From: Paenibacillus lautus NBRC 15380
GTDB lineage: Bacteria; Bacillota; Bacilli; Paenibacillales; Paenibacillaceae
Reading direction: 5' to 3'
Assembly (NCBI RefSeq): GCF_004000945.1
Contig: NZ_BIMF01000001.1
Coordinates: 62,001 to 126,000 of the forward strand
Length of the DNA: 64,000 nt
Shown here: positions 41,144-48,714 of the stretch, piece by piece
Position numbering within the stretch: the stretch's first letter is position 1
Layout: every line of letters begins with the position of its first letter
The notes under the pieces: model-generated
What the model was told of the DNA's origin: nothing
Databases searched by the model: none
Seen by the model: only the letters and a program-made list of their open reading frames with translations
Program-made: the position numbers and the translations under genes

Positions 41144-42562
41144 TTATGCCTTCCGTCGCCTTGCGGACGTTCTGCGTTGTCTAAGCTTTGATGCCCGTCG
41201 CCTGGTCGGTTTTCCTTTTGTTCTTCTGGTTCTCGTGCGAGGTAATATCCGGCGCAGTCCCGCTTCGCTGCGTTTCTTCCGGGTTCGCCTTCCCTGTTTG
41301 TGACGTCTCGTCGGGGGAGCAGCCCGATGCTTCGCCGTCCTTGCCGTCGCCTGGAACCATCCCGGATGCTCATTCATCCACCGGGAAACCATCTCGTTCA
41401 CTCGTACCTGATATATCACAGGACCATAAACAGCCTGCGCTTGCATTCGGTTCTGCATCCCCAAGGAAACTCCCTGATCCGGCTGATCTAGTATGAACCT
41501 TACTTTCTCCGCCAAAGAGGCCGTGCTTCCTGAGTCGGCTAGCAGATGCGCACAGCCGGCAGCTGTCAACACTTCCTGGAGTCCTCCTGATGCATAGGCA
41601 ACGACCGGCTTCCCGTACATCAGGCCCTCCAGTGCCGTCAATCCGAATCCCTCCGGTACCACGCTCGGAACGACAACAACATCAAGCGCACAGTACACCT
41701 GAGAGATGTCATCCTGGGGACCGGCGAATATGAATCGGTGCTGAGTCCCTGACCAAGCAATCCGATCGCGGCACAATCTCTCATAGTCCGGGTCCAGCAC
41801 GCTGCCTACAATGAGAAAGACAGCGTCCGGATAGGCATCCTTGAGCGAAAGCGCCATGTCGATGAAATGATGAACCCCTTTGCTCTCGATCAGAAACGAC
41901 GATATCATCCCAATTAAGGGTCTGTTCGATGTGATCCCAAGCTTCTCCCGGTAGGAGGCCCTCCACCCCGGCCATGCTTCCGGCTGAATGTCAGACTCGC
42001 TCCAGGATGGAGGAAGAACCGTCATCTTCGACTGCCTCACTTCCGGCGGGAAGCTCTCGGCTACCGACTCGGAAATACTGATGATCCAACTGCTGTACTG
42101 ATGGATTAACGAAGTGGACAAATGGGCATACCCGTTATCCGTAATTTTCTCTGTCAGCTGCCACATCACGGGAATCCCGAGTCGTTTTCCGGCAGCCGCC
42201 GGCATAAAATGAACGCAGGTATTGGTAAGGATAACCTGAGGTCCTTCACTTGCTATCCATTTCGTCAAGGCCCGGAATACAGGTGTTGTCATTAATTTAT
42301 CCGCTTCGTTCATAAGATGGGCACCAGGTGTATATACACTGTAGAGCAATGGGATTTTGTAGATTTTCACCAAAATCCCGGATTGTCTGGCCAGCATGGT
42401 CAGTCGGCCTTCATTCGGTGCAACCAGAACACATTCGAAGAATGGAGACAACTGCCCGCAGAAGAACAAAAGCAGCTTCTCCGCTCCCGTAATGCTTGAC
42501 GGATTGGATACGTGTGAAAAAATCAACATTTTCGGTTTAAAGGCCATCGGTATCGCCCGCAT
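41144..42562 (-). CDS. GT4 glycosyltransferase with an Arg-rich C-terminal tail
   Basis: 472 residues. Residues 10-400 form a GT-B fold: IFSHVSNPSSITGAEKLLLF at the N-terminus, a nucleotide-binding lobe with LIGMISSFLIESKGVHHFID, and the family E-x7-E region in VPEGFGLTALEGLMYGKPVV. The last 66 residues contain 31 Arg/Lys (for example RRHKQGRRTRKKRS) and are predicted disordered. This tail is unusual for GT4. The start is uncertain: a strong AAAGGAGG lies about 42 nt upstream of ATG 42562, with no conventional start codon in frame near it. Probably transfers a sugar onto the spore-surface polysaccharide. Confidence 0.85.
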   Translation of the reverse strand: MRAIPMAFKPKMLIFSHVSNPSSITGAEKLLLFFCGQLSPFFECVLVAPNEGRLTMLARQSGILVKIYKIPLLYSVYTPGAHLMNEADKLMTTPVFRALTKWIASEGPQVILTNTCVHFMPAAAGKRLGIPVMWQLTEKITDNGYAHLSTSLIHQYSSWIISISESVAESFPPEVRQSKMTVLPPSWSESDIQPEAWPGWRASYREKLGITSNRPLIGMISSFLIESKGVHHFIDMALSLKDAYPDAVFLIVGSVLDPDYERLCRDRIAWSGTQHRFIFAGPQDDISQVYCALDVVVVPSVVPEGFGLTALEGLMYGKPVVAYASGGLQEVLTAAGCAHLLADSGSTASLAEKVRFILDQPDQGVSLGMQNRMQAQAVYGPVIYQVRVNEMVSRWMNEHPGWFQATARTAKHRAAPPTRRHKQGRRTRKKRSEAGLRRILPRTRTRRTKGKPTRRRASKLRQRRTSARRRKA

Positions 42563-42696
42563 CTTCAGTAACCGTGATTCTCGCAGTACCGGATGCGATC
42601 CACCTCCTTTTCACCCAGTTGGTACAATATATTAGGGAGACAAAGATACCGCAACGACGCTTGTTCCCCCAACATTCATCTATTTCTGTGTACCGA

Positions 42697-43821
42697 TTAA
42701 GGGAAGATGACCGAGAACAACGTATTCAGCCGATGTGCATAGGTATGCTCCTGATAAGTTCTCTCCAGCGCACGGTGGGCGATATCTTTACGAAGCTGAT
42801 CGTTAGTCAGGTAATACTCGATCTTCTCCAGCAGTTCGCCTTGCGATCGGTACGTATCGATCTCAACCCCCGGCGTGTAAAAACGCGCCAGATCTGCACG
42901 CTCATCACAGAGTTGAAGCGTTCCGCAGGCACTGATCTCAAACGTACGGGGGTTCGGGGAAGCCGCTGGAATATGACCGCTATTTTGATTAATATCATCG
43001 TCATCTACCGCACGATGCAGATTGATGATGATCTTGGCGCTGTTGTATACGTCTGCCGTTTCCGCAGGCCCCATCCACTTGTTAATCTCGATTCGGTTGT
43101 TATATCTCCCATATCCCGGGAATCGTTCCCACCAATTGCCGTTAATAAATGTGCGGCGCGCCATCAGTTGATCCATAATGGGTTCAAAGAACTGAATCCG
43201 TTTCGGATAGGCTGTACCGACGAAACCGATCTCGCGTGTTGCCGCTCCAGGCTTGGCGATCGGACGGTAATGGCCGGGAAATGCAGCGAACGGCAAATAA
43301 TGAACCTGAGCACAGCCCAAGTTCTGATAATGGGCTACACAGTTCAACTCTAGCGTAAAGACATAATCATAGTGATGAATCCAGCCTAAAGTCATATCGG
43401 TATAATACGGATCGTCTGTCATCCAGACGGCCGTCCGAATTCCCATGGCCCGAATGGCATCCATCTGCTCCACCGGCAGATACATGCCGTCCAGTACCAG
43501 CACCAGATCCGGTCTGGTGCGACTTGCTTCCGCTGCTACATCCTGCTTCGCATCCGTCAGCGTAAGCTGACGTACCATGCCATGCAGCGTGCCAATGATC
43601 GCCTCGTCAATCGGCGAATAGGGAAATCCTTTTCCCGAGCTGACAAACAAAACATGGATCTCCCGCACGGGCGGGGTGTATACAATCCGGTTGACGATGC
43701 CTTGCGATTTCCCCCGGAAATACCCTTCATCGTATCCCGCTTGAAGACCGACACTCCTGCCTCGTCCATATGCATCGGATACGGCGGACCGACGTGGTCC
43801 TGTAACTAAACTTTTAGGCAT
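42697..43821 (-). CDS. CgeB-like glycosyltransferase with N-terminal GY repeat
   Basis: 374-residue protein of the CgeB (spore maturation) group with a GT-B-type C-terminal domain (Glyco_trans_1_2). An Arg-containing tail is followed by a four-residue repeat at residues 17-41 (AYGRGRSVGLQAGYDEGYFR...), then the N-terminal lobe (REIHVLFVSSGKGFPYSP, DLVLVLDGMYLPVEQMDAI) and C-lobe with AKIIINLHRAVDD and PRTFEISACGTLQLCDERAD. CgeB of B. subtilis acts in spore crust glycosylation. ATG at 43821 has GGAGG 10 nt upstream; an ATG at 43866 is poorly placed. 46 bp after its paralogue. Confidence 0.85.
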   Translation of the reverse strand: MPKSLVTGPRRSAVSDAYGRGRSVGLQAGYDEGYFRGKSQGIVNRIVYTPPVREIHVLFVSSGKGFPYSPIDEAIIGTLHGMVRQLTLTDAKQDVAAEASRTRPDLVLVLDGMYLPVEQMDAIRAMGIRTAVWMTDDPYYTDMTLGWIHHYDYVFTLELNCVAHYQNLGCAQVHYLPFAAFPGHYRPIAKPGAATREIGFVGTAYPKRIQFFEPIMDQLMARRTFINGNWWERFPGYGRYNNRIEINKWMGPAETADVYNSAKIIINLHRAVDDDDINQNSGHIPAASPNPRTFEISACGTLQLCDERADLARFYTPGVEIDTYRSQGELLEKIEYYLTNDQLRKDIAHRALERTYQEHTYAHRLNTLFSVIFP

Positions 43822-43867
43822 CCGCTTCGCTCCTCCCTGATATTTGCTTGAACCCAACAAGTTCATC

Positions 43868-44959
43868 CTATCGATTGGCCTCGATCAATGTCAGAAGCTC
43901 AGGCAGTCGGTGAACATACGTATGTCTTGTCATCGTCGTCTGAAGCGCCCGCTGCGCTATACTTCTACGCTGATCCTCTTGAGAAAGATAATAGGAAATC
44001 TTATGTTTCAATTCCGGAACGGAGCCAAAGGTCTCGATATCGATTCCTGGCGTATAATACTGGCTCAGATCCTCACGGATATCCGTGATCTGAAGCGTAC
44101 CGCAAGCATTGATCTCAAAGGTGCGCGGATTGATCGAACGTCCCGGAAAATTCAGGCTGTTGCGGTTGTCGTCACCGCTTTGGGTCGGCCGGTGCAGGTT
44201 GATCACAATTTTGGCACCGTTGTAGAATTTCACGGTTTCAGCAGGCGGAATGAAGCCGCTGTACACAAACGGAGAGAGCTCTTTATAACGGGCAAGTCGC
44301 TCCCAGAAGCCTCCGATAATACGAACCTGCTTCCCTTTCAAGAACGGGGCCAATTCATCAAACAGTGCCGCACGGTTGCGGAACGCGTTGCCGATGAAGC
44401 AAATGTCAGAACGATATGCCGGCCCTGCCATCGTAGGGGTAAACAGTTCCGGATGAACGCCAAGCGGAAGATAATGCACTTCTTTCACCCCGACGCTTTG
44501 ATACAATGGAACACAGCTCAGCTCGTGCGTGAACACAACATCAAAATGCTGTGCCAACCCCGGCGTCTCCTCCGTGAAATAAGGGTCATCCACAAACCAA
44601 ATGGCCGTCCGGAAGCCAAGGTCCCGGAGCTGATTCATCGAATGGCGGAACCCCTCCGGAAATACGTGCAAGCCATTCATGACCAAAATAATATCCGGCA
44701 GTTGCTGCAGCGCCACCTCCACCACTTGTTCCGGCGGCACCACGATACATTCCCGAACAATTCGGCCAAGCCCCTTGACTACCCCTTCATCAATGGACTC
44801 AAAGCCTTGGGGGACATACAGAATTTTCAGATTGAAATATGGCGAGGGCTCGACTGGAATACGCTCCATCAGCGCACGGCACCCCCCCAAACGGTAACCT
44901 TCACTGTAACCAGCCTGGTAGCCCTCCTTCTGACCTGTACGAAACGATAAGCTCACCAT
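43868..44959 (-). CDS. CgeB-like glycosyltransferase, paralogue with N-terminal GY repeat
   Basis: 363-residue paralogue of the 42697-43821 protein. Residues 9-25 hold a perfect four-residue repeat: G9, G13-Y, G17-Y, G21-Y, G25 (GQKEGYQAGYSEGYRLG). The CgeB-like lobes follow: LKILYVPQGFESIDEG, DIILVMNGLHVFPEGF, then AKIVINLHRPTQSGDD and PRTFEINACGTLQITDIRED. Both copies share WFVDDPYFTEET/WMTDDPYYTDMT. The start among GTG 44965, ATG 44959 and GTG 44956 is not decided by the SD. Opens a new transcription unit after the terminator at 45103-45150. Confidence 0.85.
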   Translation of the reverse strand: MVSLSFRTGQKEGYQAGYSEGYRLGGCRALMERIPVEPSPYFNLKILYVPQGFESIDEGVVKGLGRIVRECIVVPPEQVVEVALQQLPDIILVMNGLHVFPEGFRHSMNQLRDLGFRTAIWFVDDPYFTEETPGLAQHFDVVFTHELSCVPLYQSVGVKEVHYLPLGVHPELFTPTMAGPAYRSDICFIGNAFRNRAALFDELAPFLKGKQVRIIGGFWERLARYKELSPFVYSGFIPPAETVKFYNGAKIVINLHRPTQSGDDNRNSLNFPGRSINPRTFEINACGTLQITDIREDLSQYYTPGIDIETFGSVPELKHKISYYLSQEDQRRSIAQRALQTTMTRHTYVHRLPELLTLIEANR

Positions 44960-45102
44960 CTTCACCCTGTCTCTTATGGGATTTACAAAGGTTCATATAA
45001 CTATATGCCGAGAGGACGAATGCATCATGGACGACTGTCCCTTGGACCGGGAATTTGGCGTATGCCCTTACGTATCGCCCCTTTGAAAACGGCAAGGAAA
45101 AA

Positions 45103-45150
45103 TAAAAAAGAGCGGTCTTCACGGATCCGAAACCTTCCGTGAGAGCCGCC
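45103..45150 (-). terminator. Terminator inside the glycan cluster
   Basis: On the minus strand GGCGG...TCACGGA / TCCGTGA...CCGCT stem, followed by TTTTTTATTTTT. It ends the unit that begins upstream at about 50.6 kb. Confidence 0.85.
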
Positions 45151-45160
45151 CTGTCCGCCT

Positions 45161-45469
45161 TCATACGGGTGCAGGAGGGGTTTGCCCGTCTTCATAACCT
45201 TTCGCAAATCCCGCTTTAAATCCTTCGTCATAAGCCTGATTATATCCTTGGTTAAACGCCTGGGATGAGGCGGGATAGAACACGCGCCCTCCTCTTCGTA
45301 ACCGATAGCGACTACGAATCCCCCGGCGTTTACGCAAACTCAAGCTTCCGCCACGACGCCGTCTGGCACCTTTAACAACCTTCAAGCGTCTTACAGCCAA
45401 GGACAGTCTCTTGCTGCCGGCATGACGTGCACGTCCGCTCTTTCGTAAACCCGTTAGTTTTACTTTCAT
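45161..45469 (-). CDS. Small Arg-rich protein with a C-terminal GY repeat
   Basis: 102 residues, no known family. Residues 1-62 contain 26 Arg/Lys in a Gly/Ser background (for example RRLKVVKGARRRRGGS). Residues 71-95 are an exact four-residue repeat: A71-F, G75-Y, A79-Y, G83-F, G87-F, G91-Y, G95. The repeat is the same as on three or four glycosyltransferases of the cluster. No signal peptide or TM. A structural scaffold or adaptor for the glycosyltransferases is a reasonable guess, not shown. GGGAGG 9 nt before ATG. Last gene before a strong terminator. Confidence 0.75.
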   Translation of the reverse strand: MKVKLTGLRKSGRARHAGSKRLSLAVRRLKVVKGARRRRGGSLSLRKRRGIRSRYRLRRGGRVFYPASSQAFNQGYNQAYDEGFKAGFAKGYEDGQTPPAPV

Positions 45470-45476
45470 CCTGTAA

Positions 45477-45791
45477 TTAACCTCCCGAGTGCGTGGTTTG
45501 TTCCTGGTCTGCTATACCGTTGCTTGCAATCCTTCCGGCTGCAAGCCATGGGGAAGAAGGAGATCCCCGTTTCGTTCGGTTCAGCGGTATGCCTGTCAGC
45601 ATCTCAGTCATGACCGACTGGTAACCGGTCAAAAGCCGGATATTCTCAGCAAGCTTTCGCGAAGTCACGTCGGAATGGGCCGAGACCTCGGCGATATTCT
45701 CCAATATGCCGGCCAATGCCTCTTGGCTTCTGGCGATGGACGAAATCATAGCTACCCTTGCTTCATGTTCCCGGTGGGTGCGTGTAATCAT
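45477..45791 (-). CDS. Small helical protein, trio member 3
   Basis: 104 residues, no known family. The first ~65 residues are strongly helical with heptad-like hydrophobics (SIARSQEALAGILENIAEV, TSRKLAENIRLLTGYQSVMTEML). The C-terminal part is Pro/Gly/Ser-rich and likely disordered. The start ATG overlaps the stop of the previous gene (TAATG). It may be a paralogue of the two neighbouring ~100-residue proteins (SxSQEALAGILE versus HSQQQLARILE). Function unknown; coiled-coil scaffold is a guess. Confidence 0.65.
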   Translation of the reverse strand: MITRTHREHEARVAMISSIARSQEALAGILENIAEVSAHSDVTSRKLAENIRLLTGYQSVMTEMLTGIPLNRTKRGSPSSPWLAAGRIASNGIADQEQTTHSGG

Positions 45792-46117
45792 TAGTCCGAA
45801 TCCCCAAACTCAAATTCATCAAAACCTCCGCTTGCAGCCTGTTCATCGGTACCTAAAGCCACACGCAGATTCCGGCAGAGCCCTGATCCGATTCGGGTCA
45901 GTCCTTCAATCTGCTCCACGATTTGCTCATGCATCACCAGCGAATCCTTCAATCCGCCGGTAGAGGGATCCTGCGACAGTACCCATTCGCGAACCTTTTC
46001 AGCTTCGACAGCCTTCCCCTCCAGGATCAGAGAGGTCTCGCGCTGAATGGCAACGGCTGCTTCCAGCATTCGCATCAAAGACTCTTCTTTGCTCACCTGC
46101 ATTCCCGCCTCTGTCAT
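45791..46117 (-). CDS. Small helical protein, trio member 2
   Basis: 108 residues, no known family. Acidic and helical: ESLMRMLEAAVAIQRETSLI, KDSLVMHEQIVEQIEGLTRI, ending FDEFEFGDSD. No membrane segment. A 7-bp palindrome (CCGGTAA/TTACCGG) lies in the 17-bp gap to the preceding gene at 46118-46133. The start is uncertain: ATG 46117 lacks an SD, ATG 46102 or GTG 46096 are alternatives. Coupled to the next gene by TAATG. Confidence 0.6.
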   Translation of the reverse strand: MTEAGMQVSKEESLMRMLEAAVAIQRETSLILEGKAVEAEKVREWVLSQDPSTGGLKDSLVMHEQIVEQIEGLTRIGSGLCRNLRVALGTDEQAASGGFDEFEFGDSD

Positions 46118-46134
46118 CCGGTAAGATTACCGGG

Positions 46135-46425
46135 TTATTCTTCCTCTTGGTCTCTCAGTTCCTTTAGCACGATCTCCAGGCTATCCGCTGCGGTTTGCTG
46201 CAGATCCGCCATGGCGTTCAAATAAGAAACGATACTGCGATTGATTTGTACCGTCTGTCCTCCTGATGATTTCGGTCCTTCAGCGAGCTGAAATTCATAT
46301 TCAGGAAGTGAATGTATAATTTGAGCCATGCGAACAGCAGCATGGCGCTGAGCTTCCAAAATCCGGGCCAGCTGCTGTTGAGAATGCGAAAGATGCGCTA
46401 TCATATCATCGATTTTGCTCTCCAC
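46135..46425 (-). CDS. Small helical protein, trio member 1
   Basis: 96 residues, no known family. Two helical parts: KIDDMIAHLSHSQQQLARIL and SYLNAMADLQQTAADSLEIV, joined by a Gly/Ser linker. GTG at 46425 has GGGGAG 7 nt upstream; a GTG at 46443 is possible but poorly placed. First of three consecutive small helical genes placed between the degenerate GT2 gene and the Arg/GY protein, all in one transcription unit. Confidence 0.6.
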   Translation of the reverse strand: MESKIDDMIAHLSHSQQQLARILEAQRHAAVRMAQIIHSLPEYEFQLAEGPKSSGGQTVQINRSIVSYLNAMADLQQTAADSLEIVLKELRDQEEE

Positions 46426-46496
46426 GTCGGTACTCCCCTTCACTCTTCTATCGGTTCAGCATATGCGGAGAACGGTGTCTCCGTGCAAAATTCAAA

Positions 46497-47228
46497 TCAT
46501 AACTTCCCGCTTGCAAATAGGGATGACTCCTCTATCTGTAACCTCTGTTCCGCCGGTATCCGTTCAAGCCATCTGTGCATATGGTCTTCCGCGGAAAGGA
46601 TCTCTTCATCCCACATACCGATCTCTGCCGGGAGCGAACGTCTGAAGAGCAGACAGCTCAATGGATTGGACGAGGAACCCGACGGAGCTGATTTCTCCTC
46701 ATCCGCCCATGCTGCTCCTAAACCCGTTGCTGCAGAACTGGCATAGACCATTTTTATAGCAGGCTCACGCTCAAGCTCGCTCACCAGAATCCCAAGCCAG
46801 TTATCCATGTGAGGTAAAACATTGGCCAATATGGCGATATACTCGCCAAGTGACGCTGAAATCGCCTTATTCACTACACAGGCAAGATGATCTCCGCTAT
46901 TCCCCTTGATGTGACGCACGACTCCTCTACGATCATGAATATACCGCCACGTATTTGCTGTGGCGCCAGCATCGGCAACAAGCACCTCATAGAGGTGGGG
47001 AGTCATCGTTTCAATATGCTGTATGACTTGAGCTACTGTATCATGGTGAGAATCCGCAGGGATAATAATGCTTGTTCCTTTGAATACGCTGCCCCGGTCC
47101 TCCTGCCCAAGCTTTAGCCCGAGAGCATAACCGGCCTGATAACCGGCTCGGTAATGCTCACCCGAAACTCCCCCCTCTCGCTGCTCTCCGGTATGGACTG
47201 TAACCCGCACTGCACGCCGTTTTTTCAT
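46497..47228 (-). CDS. GT2-like protein without obvious DxD, with GY repeat
   Basis: 243 residues. Head MKKRRAVRVT is basic; residues 25-41 hold the repeat (HYRAGYQAGYALGLKLG). A GT-A-like fold follows: TSIIIPADSHHDTVAQVIQH, YEVLVADAGATANTWRYI, VVNKAISASLGEYIAILA. Where GT2 enzymes have a metal-binding DxD after this strand, the sequence is NVLPHMDNW, so catalysis is doubtful. It could be a binding or scaffold protein built on a dead GT-A fold. The start overlaps the nucleotidyltransferase stop (ATGA). Confidence 0.75.
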   Translation of the reverse strand: MKKRRAVRVTVHTGEQREGGVSGEHYRAGYQAGYALGLKLGQEDRGSVFKGTSIIIPADSHHDTVAQVIQHIETMTPHLYEVLVADAGATANTWRYIHDRRGVVRHIKGNSGDHLACVVNKAISASLGEYIAILANVLPHMDNWLGILVSELEREPAIKMVYASSAATGLGAAWADEEKSAPSGSSSNPLSCLLFRRSLPAEIGMWDEEILSAEDHMHRWLERIPAEQRLQIEESSLFASGKL

Positions 47229-47956
47229 GGCAATTCATCCTTCATATGCACAGCCGCCTCCTGCAACGATTCAAAGGTGCCGGCATCGCACCACCACTGC
47301 TGCAGGATGTCATAGATTAATGTGCCGTTGGCTGCGTACAAATTGTTGACATCGGTAATTTCCAATTCCCCTCGTTCTGACGGACTGATTCGGCTGATGA
47401 TATCAAATACGCTATGATCATACATATATATTCCCGTCACCGCATGACGGCTCCGGGGATTTACGGGTTTCTCCTCAATGAAGAGCAATTTCCCGCCTCC
47501 ATCCTCCGCAAATACGGGTACGCCATACCGATGCGGGCTATCCGTAGGACTAAGCAGTACCATGGCCGTGCCGGAAGGCTGCTGTACATAATGCTGAATG
47601 AACGGCTTTAAATCGTCCTGAAAGAGGTTATCGCCCAGCAGAACAACGAATTTTTCCCCGTGAGGAATAAACCCTTTCGCAAGCTCCAACGCCTCCGCAA
47701 TTCCACCTGCCTGCTCCTGCACCTTATAGGTCAGATTGACACCGAAGCTCCGTCCGTTCTCCAAATATTCGGCGTATAATCCAACCGATTTGGAGCCGGT
47801 AATCAATAAAATGTCATCGATGCCCGCCTGATGCAGCTTGTGTATTCCATATGCAATCATCGGATGCTTTCCTACCGGAAGCAGGTGCTTATTCATATAT
47901 TTCGTCAGCGGAAGCAGTCGGGTGCCGTTCCCTCCTGCCAGCAATACGCCCTTCAT
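47225..47956 (-). CDS. Short sugar nucleotidyltransferase (RmlA/SpsI-like)
   Basis: 243-residue nucleotidyltransferase activating a hexose-1-phosphate, probably to dTDP-glucose. LLAGGNGTRLLPLTKYMNKH is the NTP site; VVLLGDNLFQDDL holds the metal-binding Asp; GGKLLFIEEKP and WWCDAGTFESL are standard. Typical RmlA is about 290; the short form is as in B. subtilis SpsI (spore polysaccharide), which supports a spore-surface role. No rmlB/C/D genes are present in the window. Confidence 0.88.
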   Translation of the reverse strand: MKGVLLAGGNGTRLLPLTKYMNKHLLPVGKHPMIAYGIHKLHQAGIDDILLITGSKSVGLYAEYLENGRSFGVNLTYKVQEQAGGIAEALELAKGFIPHGEKFVVLLGDNLFQDDLKPFIQHYVQQPSGTAMVLLSPTDSPHRYGVPVFAEDGGGKLLFIEEKPVNPRSRHAVTGIYMYDHSVFDIISRISPSERGELEITDVNNLYAANGTLIYDILQQWWCDAGTFESLQEAAVHMKDELP

Positions 47957-48714
47957 GATGCGTCACCTCTCTCCTCGATGAATTGTAATGGGTCTACATT
48001 CCACTTCTCTACAAACCGTCTCCGGTTTCGTTCAATCAACTCCTGGAATCCGCTCGGAAACCGGGTTCGGAAGCTTGCACTCCCTTCATGGTGCACCAGC
48101 ACATTACCTGCCACCACCAGCTTGAACCCTGCAAGGCGAGCGCGATAGCAATAATCATCATCCTCATAGTGTCCGGGCGAAAACATCTCATCCAGGTATC
48201 CCACACGATCCATGACCGTGCGCTTGAACAAATAGCATAATCCCACAATACGATTCACTTCGTGCCACTGTTCCGGATTCGGTACATTCCAGCGTTCTGC
48301 CTCCTGGATGTAGCCCGCTCTGTCCGTATATCCTACCTTCACCTGCTGGATTCCGCTTGCGTAATTCGTTACGGGCCCCACGACCCCGATCTCTTCCTTG
48401 CTGTATAACGCTTCTTGCAATAACGTCAGCCACCGCGGCGAGACAAATACATCATTGTTCAGCAGCAATAATTGATCTCCCAAAGCCAACCGGAGACCAT
48501 GGTTACACGCGATGGGGAAACCGGTGTTTTCCGGCAGCGAGACAAGCAAAAGCCCTTCCCGTACACAATATTCACCGGTTCCATCCCGCGAGCCGTTGTC
48601 CACAACGATAATCTCGTAGGGGACATCGGTGTATGCACGGATATGGTCCACACAGGTGCGGAGCAGATGCAGTCCGTTATACGTGGGAATAATAATACTC
48701 GTTAGTCCGCTCAT
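47953..48714 (-). CDS. GT2 glycosyltransferase
   Basis: 253-residue GT-A fold enzyme. Nucleotide-binding N-terminus SIIIPTYNGLHLLRTCVDHI, VVDNGSRDGTGEY, GFPIACNHGLRLALGDQ; metal site LLLNNDVFVSPRWL; acceptor/base region GHYEDDDYCYRARLAGFKLV. No Arg-rich head or GY repeat. ATG 48714 has GGAGG 8 nt upstream and overlaps the stop of the preceding glycosyltransferase (ATGA), so expression is coupled. Confidence 0.9.
   Translation of the reverse strand: MSGLTSIIIPTYNGLHLLRTCVDHIRAYTDVPYEIIVVDNGSRDGTGEYCVREGLLLVSLPENTGFPIACNHGLRLALGDQLLLLNNDVFVSPRWLTLLQEALYSKEEIGVVGPVTNYASGIQQVKVGYTDRAGYIQEAERWNVPNPEQWHEVNRIVGLCYLFKRTVMDRVGYLDEMFSPGHYEDDDYCYRARLAGFKLVVAGNVLVHHEGSASFRTRFPSGFQELIERNRRRFVEKWNVDPLQFIEERGDAS

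Noticed and set aside
41017..41373. Minus-strand frame overlapping the Arg-rich tail of the GT4 gene
   Set aside because: It could mean the tail is a frameshift product, but the GT4 frame is continuous through the tail to a stop, and similar basic extensions occur on neighbours, so the tail is taken as real and this frame as shadow.
43844..44950. Plus-strand open frame opposite a CgeB-like gene
   Set aside because: The translated product has no recognisable domain, whereas the minus-strand product has clear glycosyltransferase motifs.
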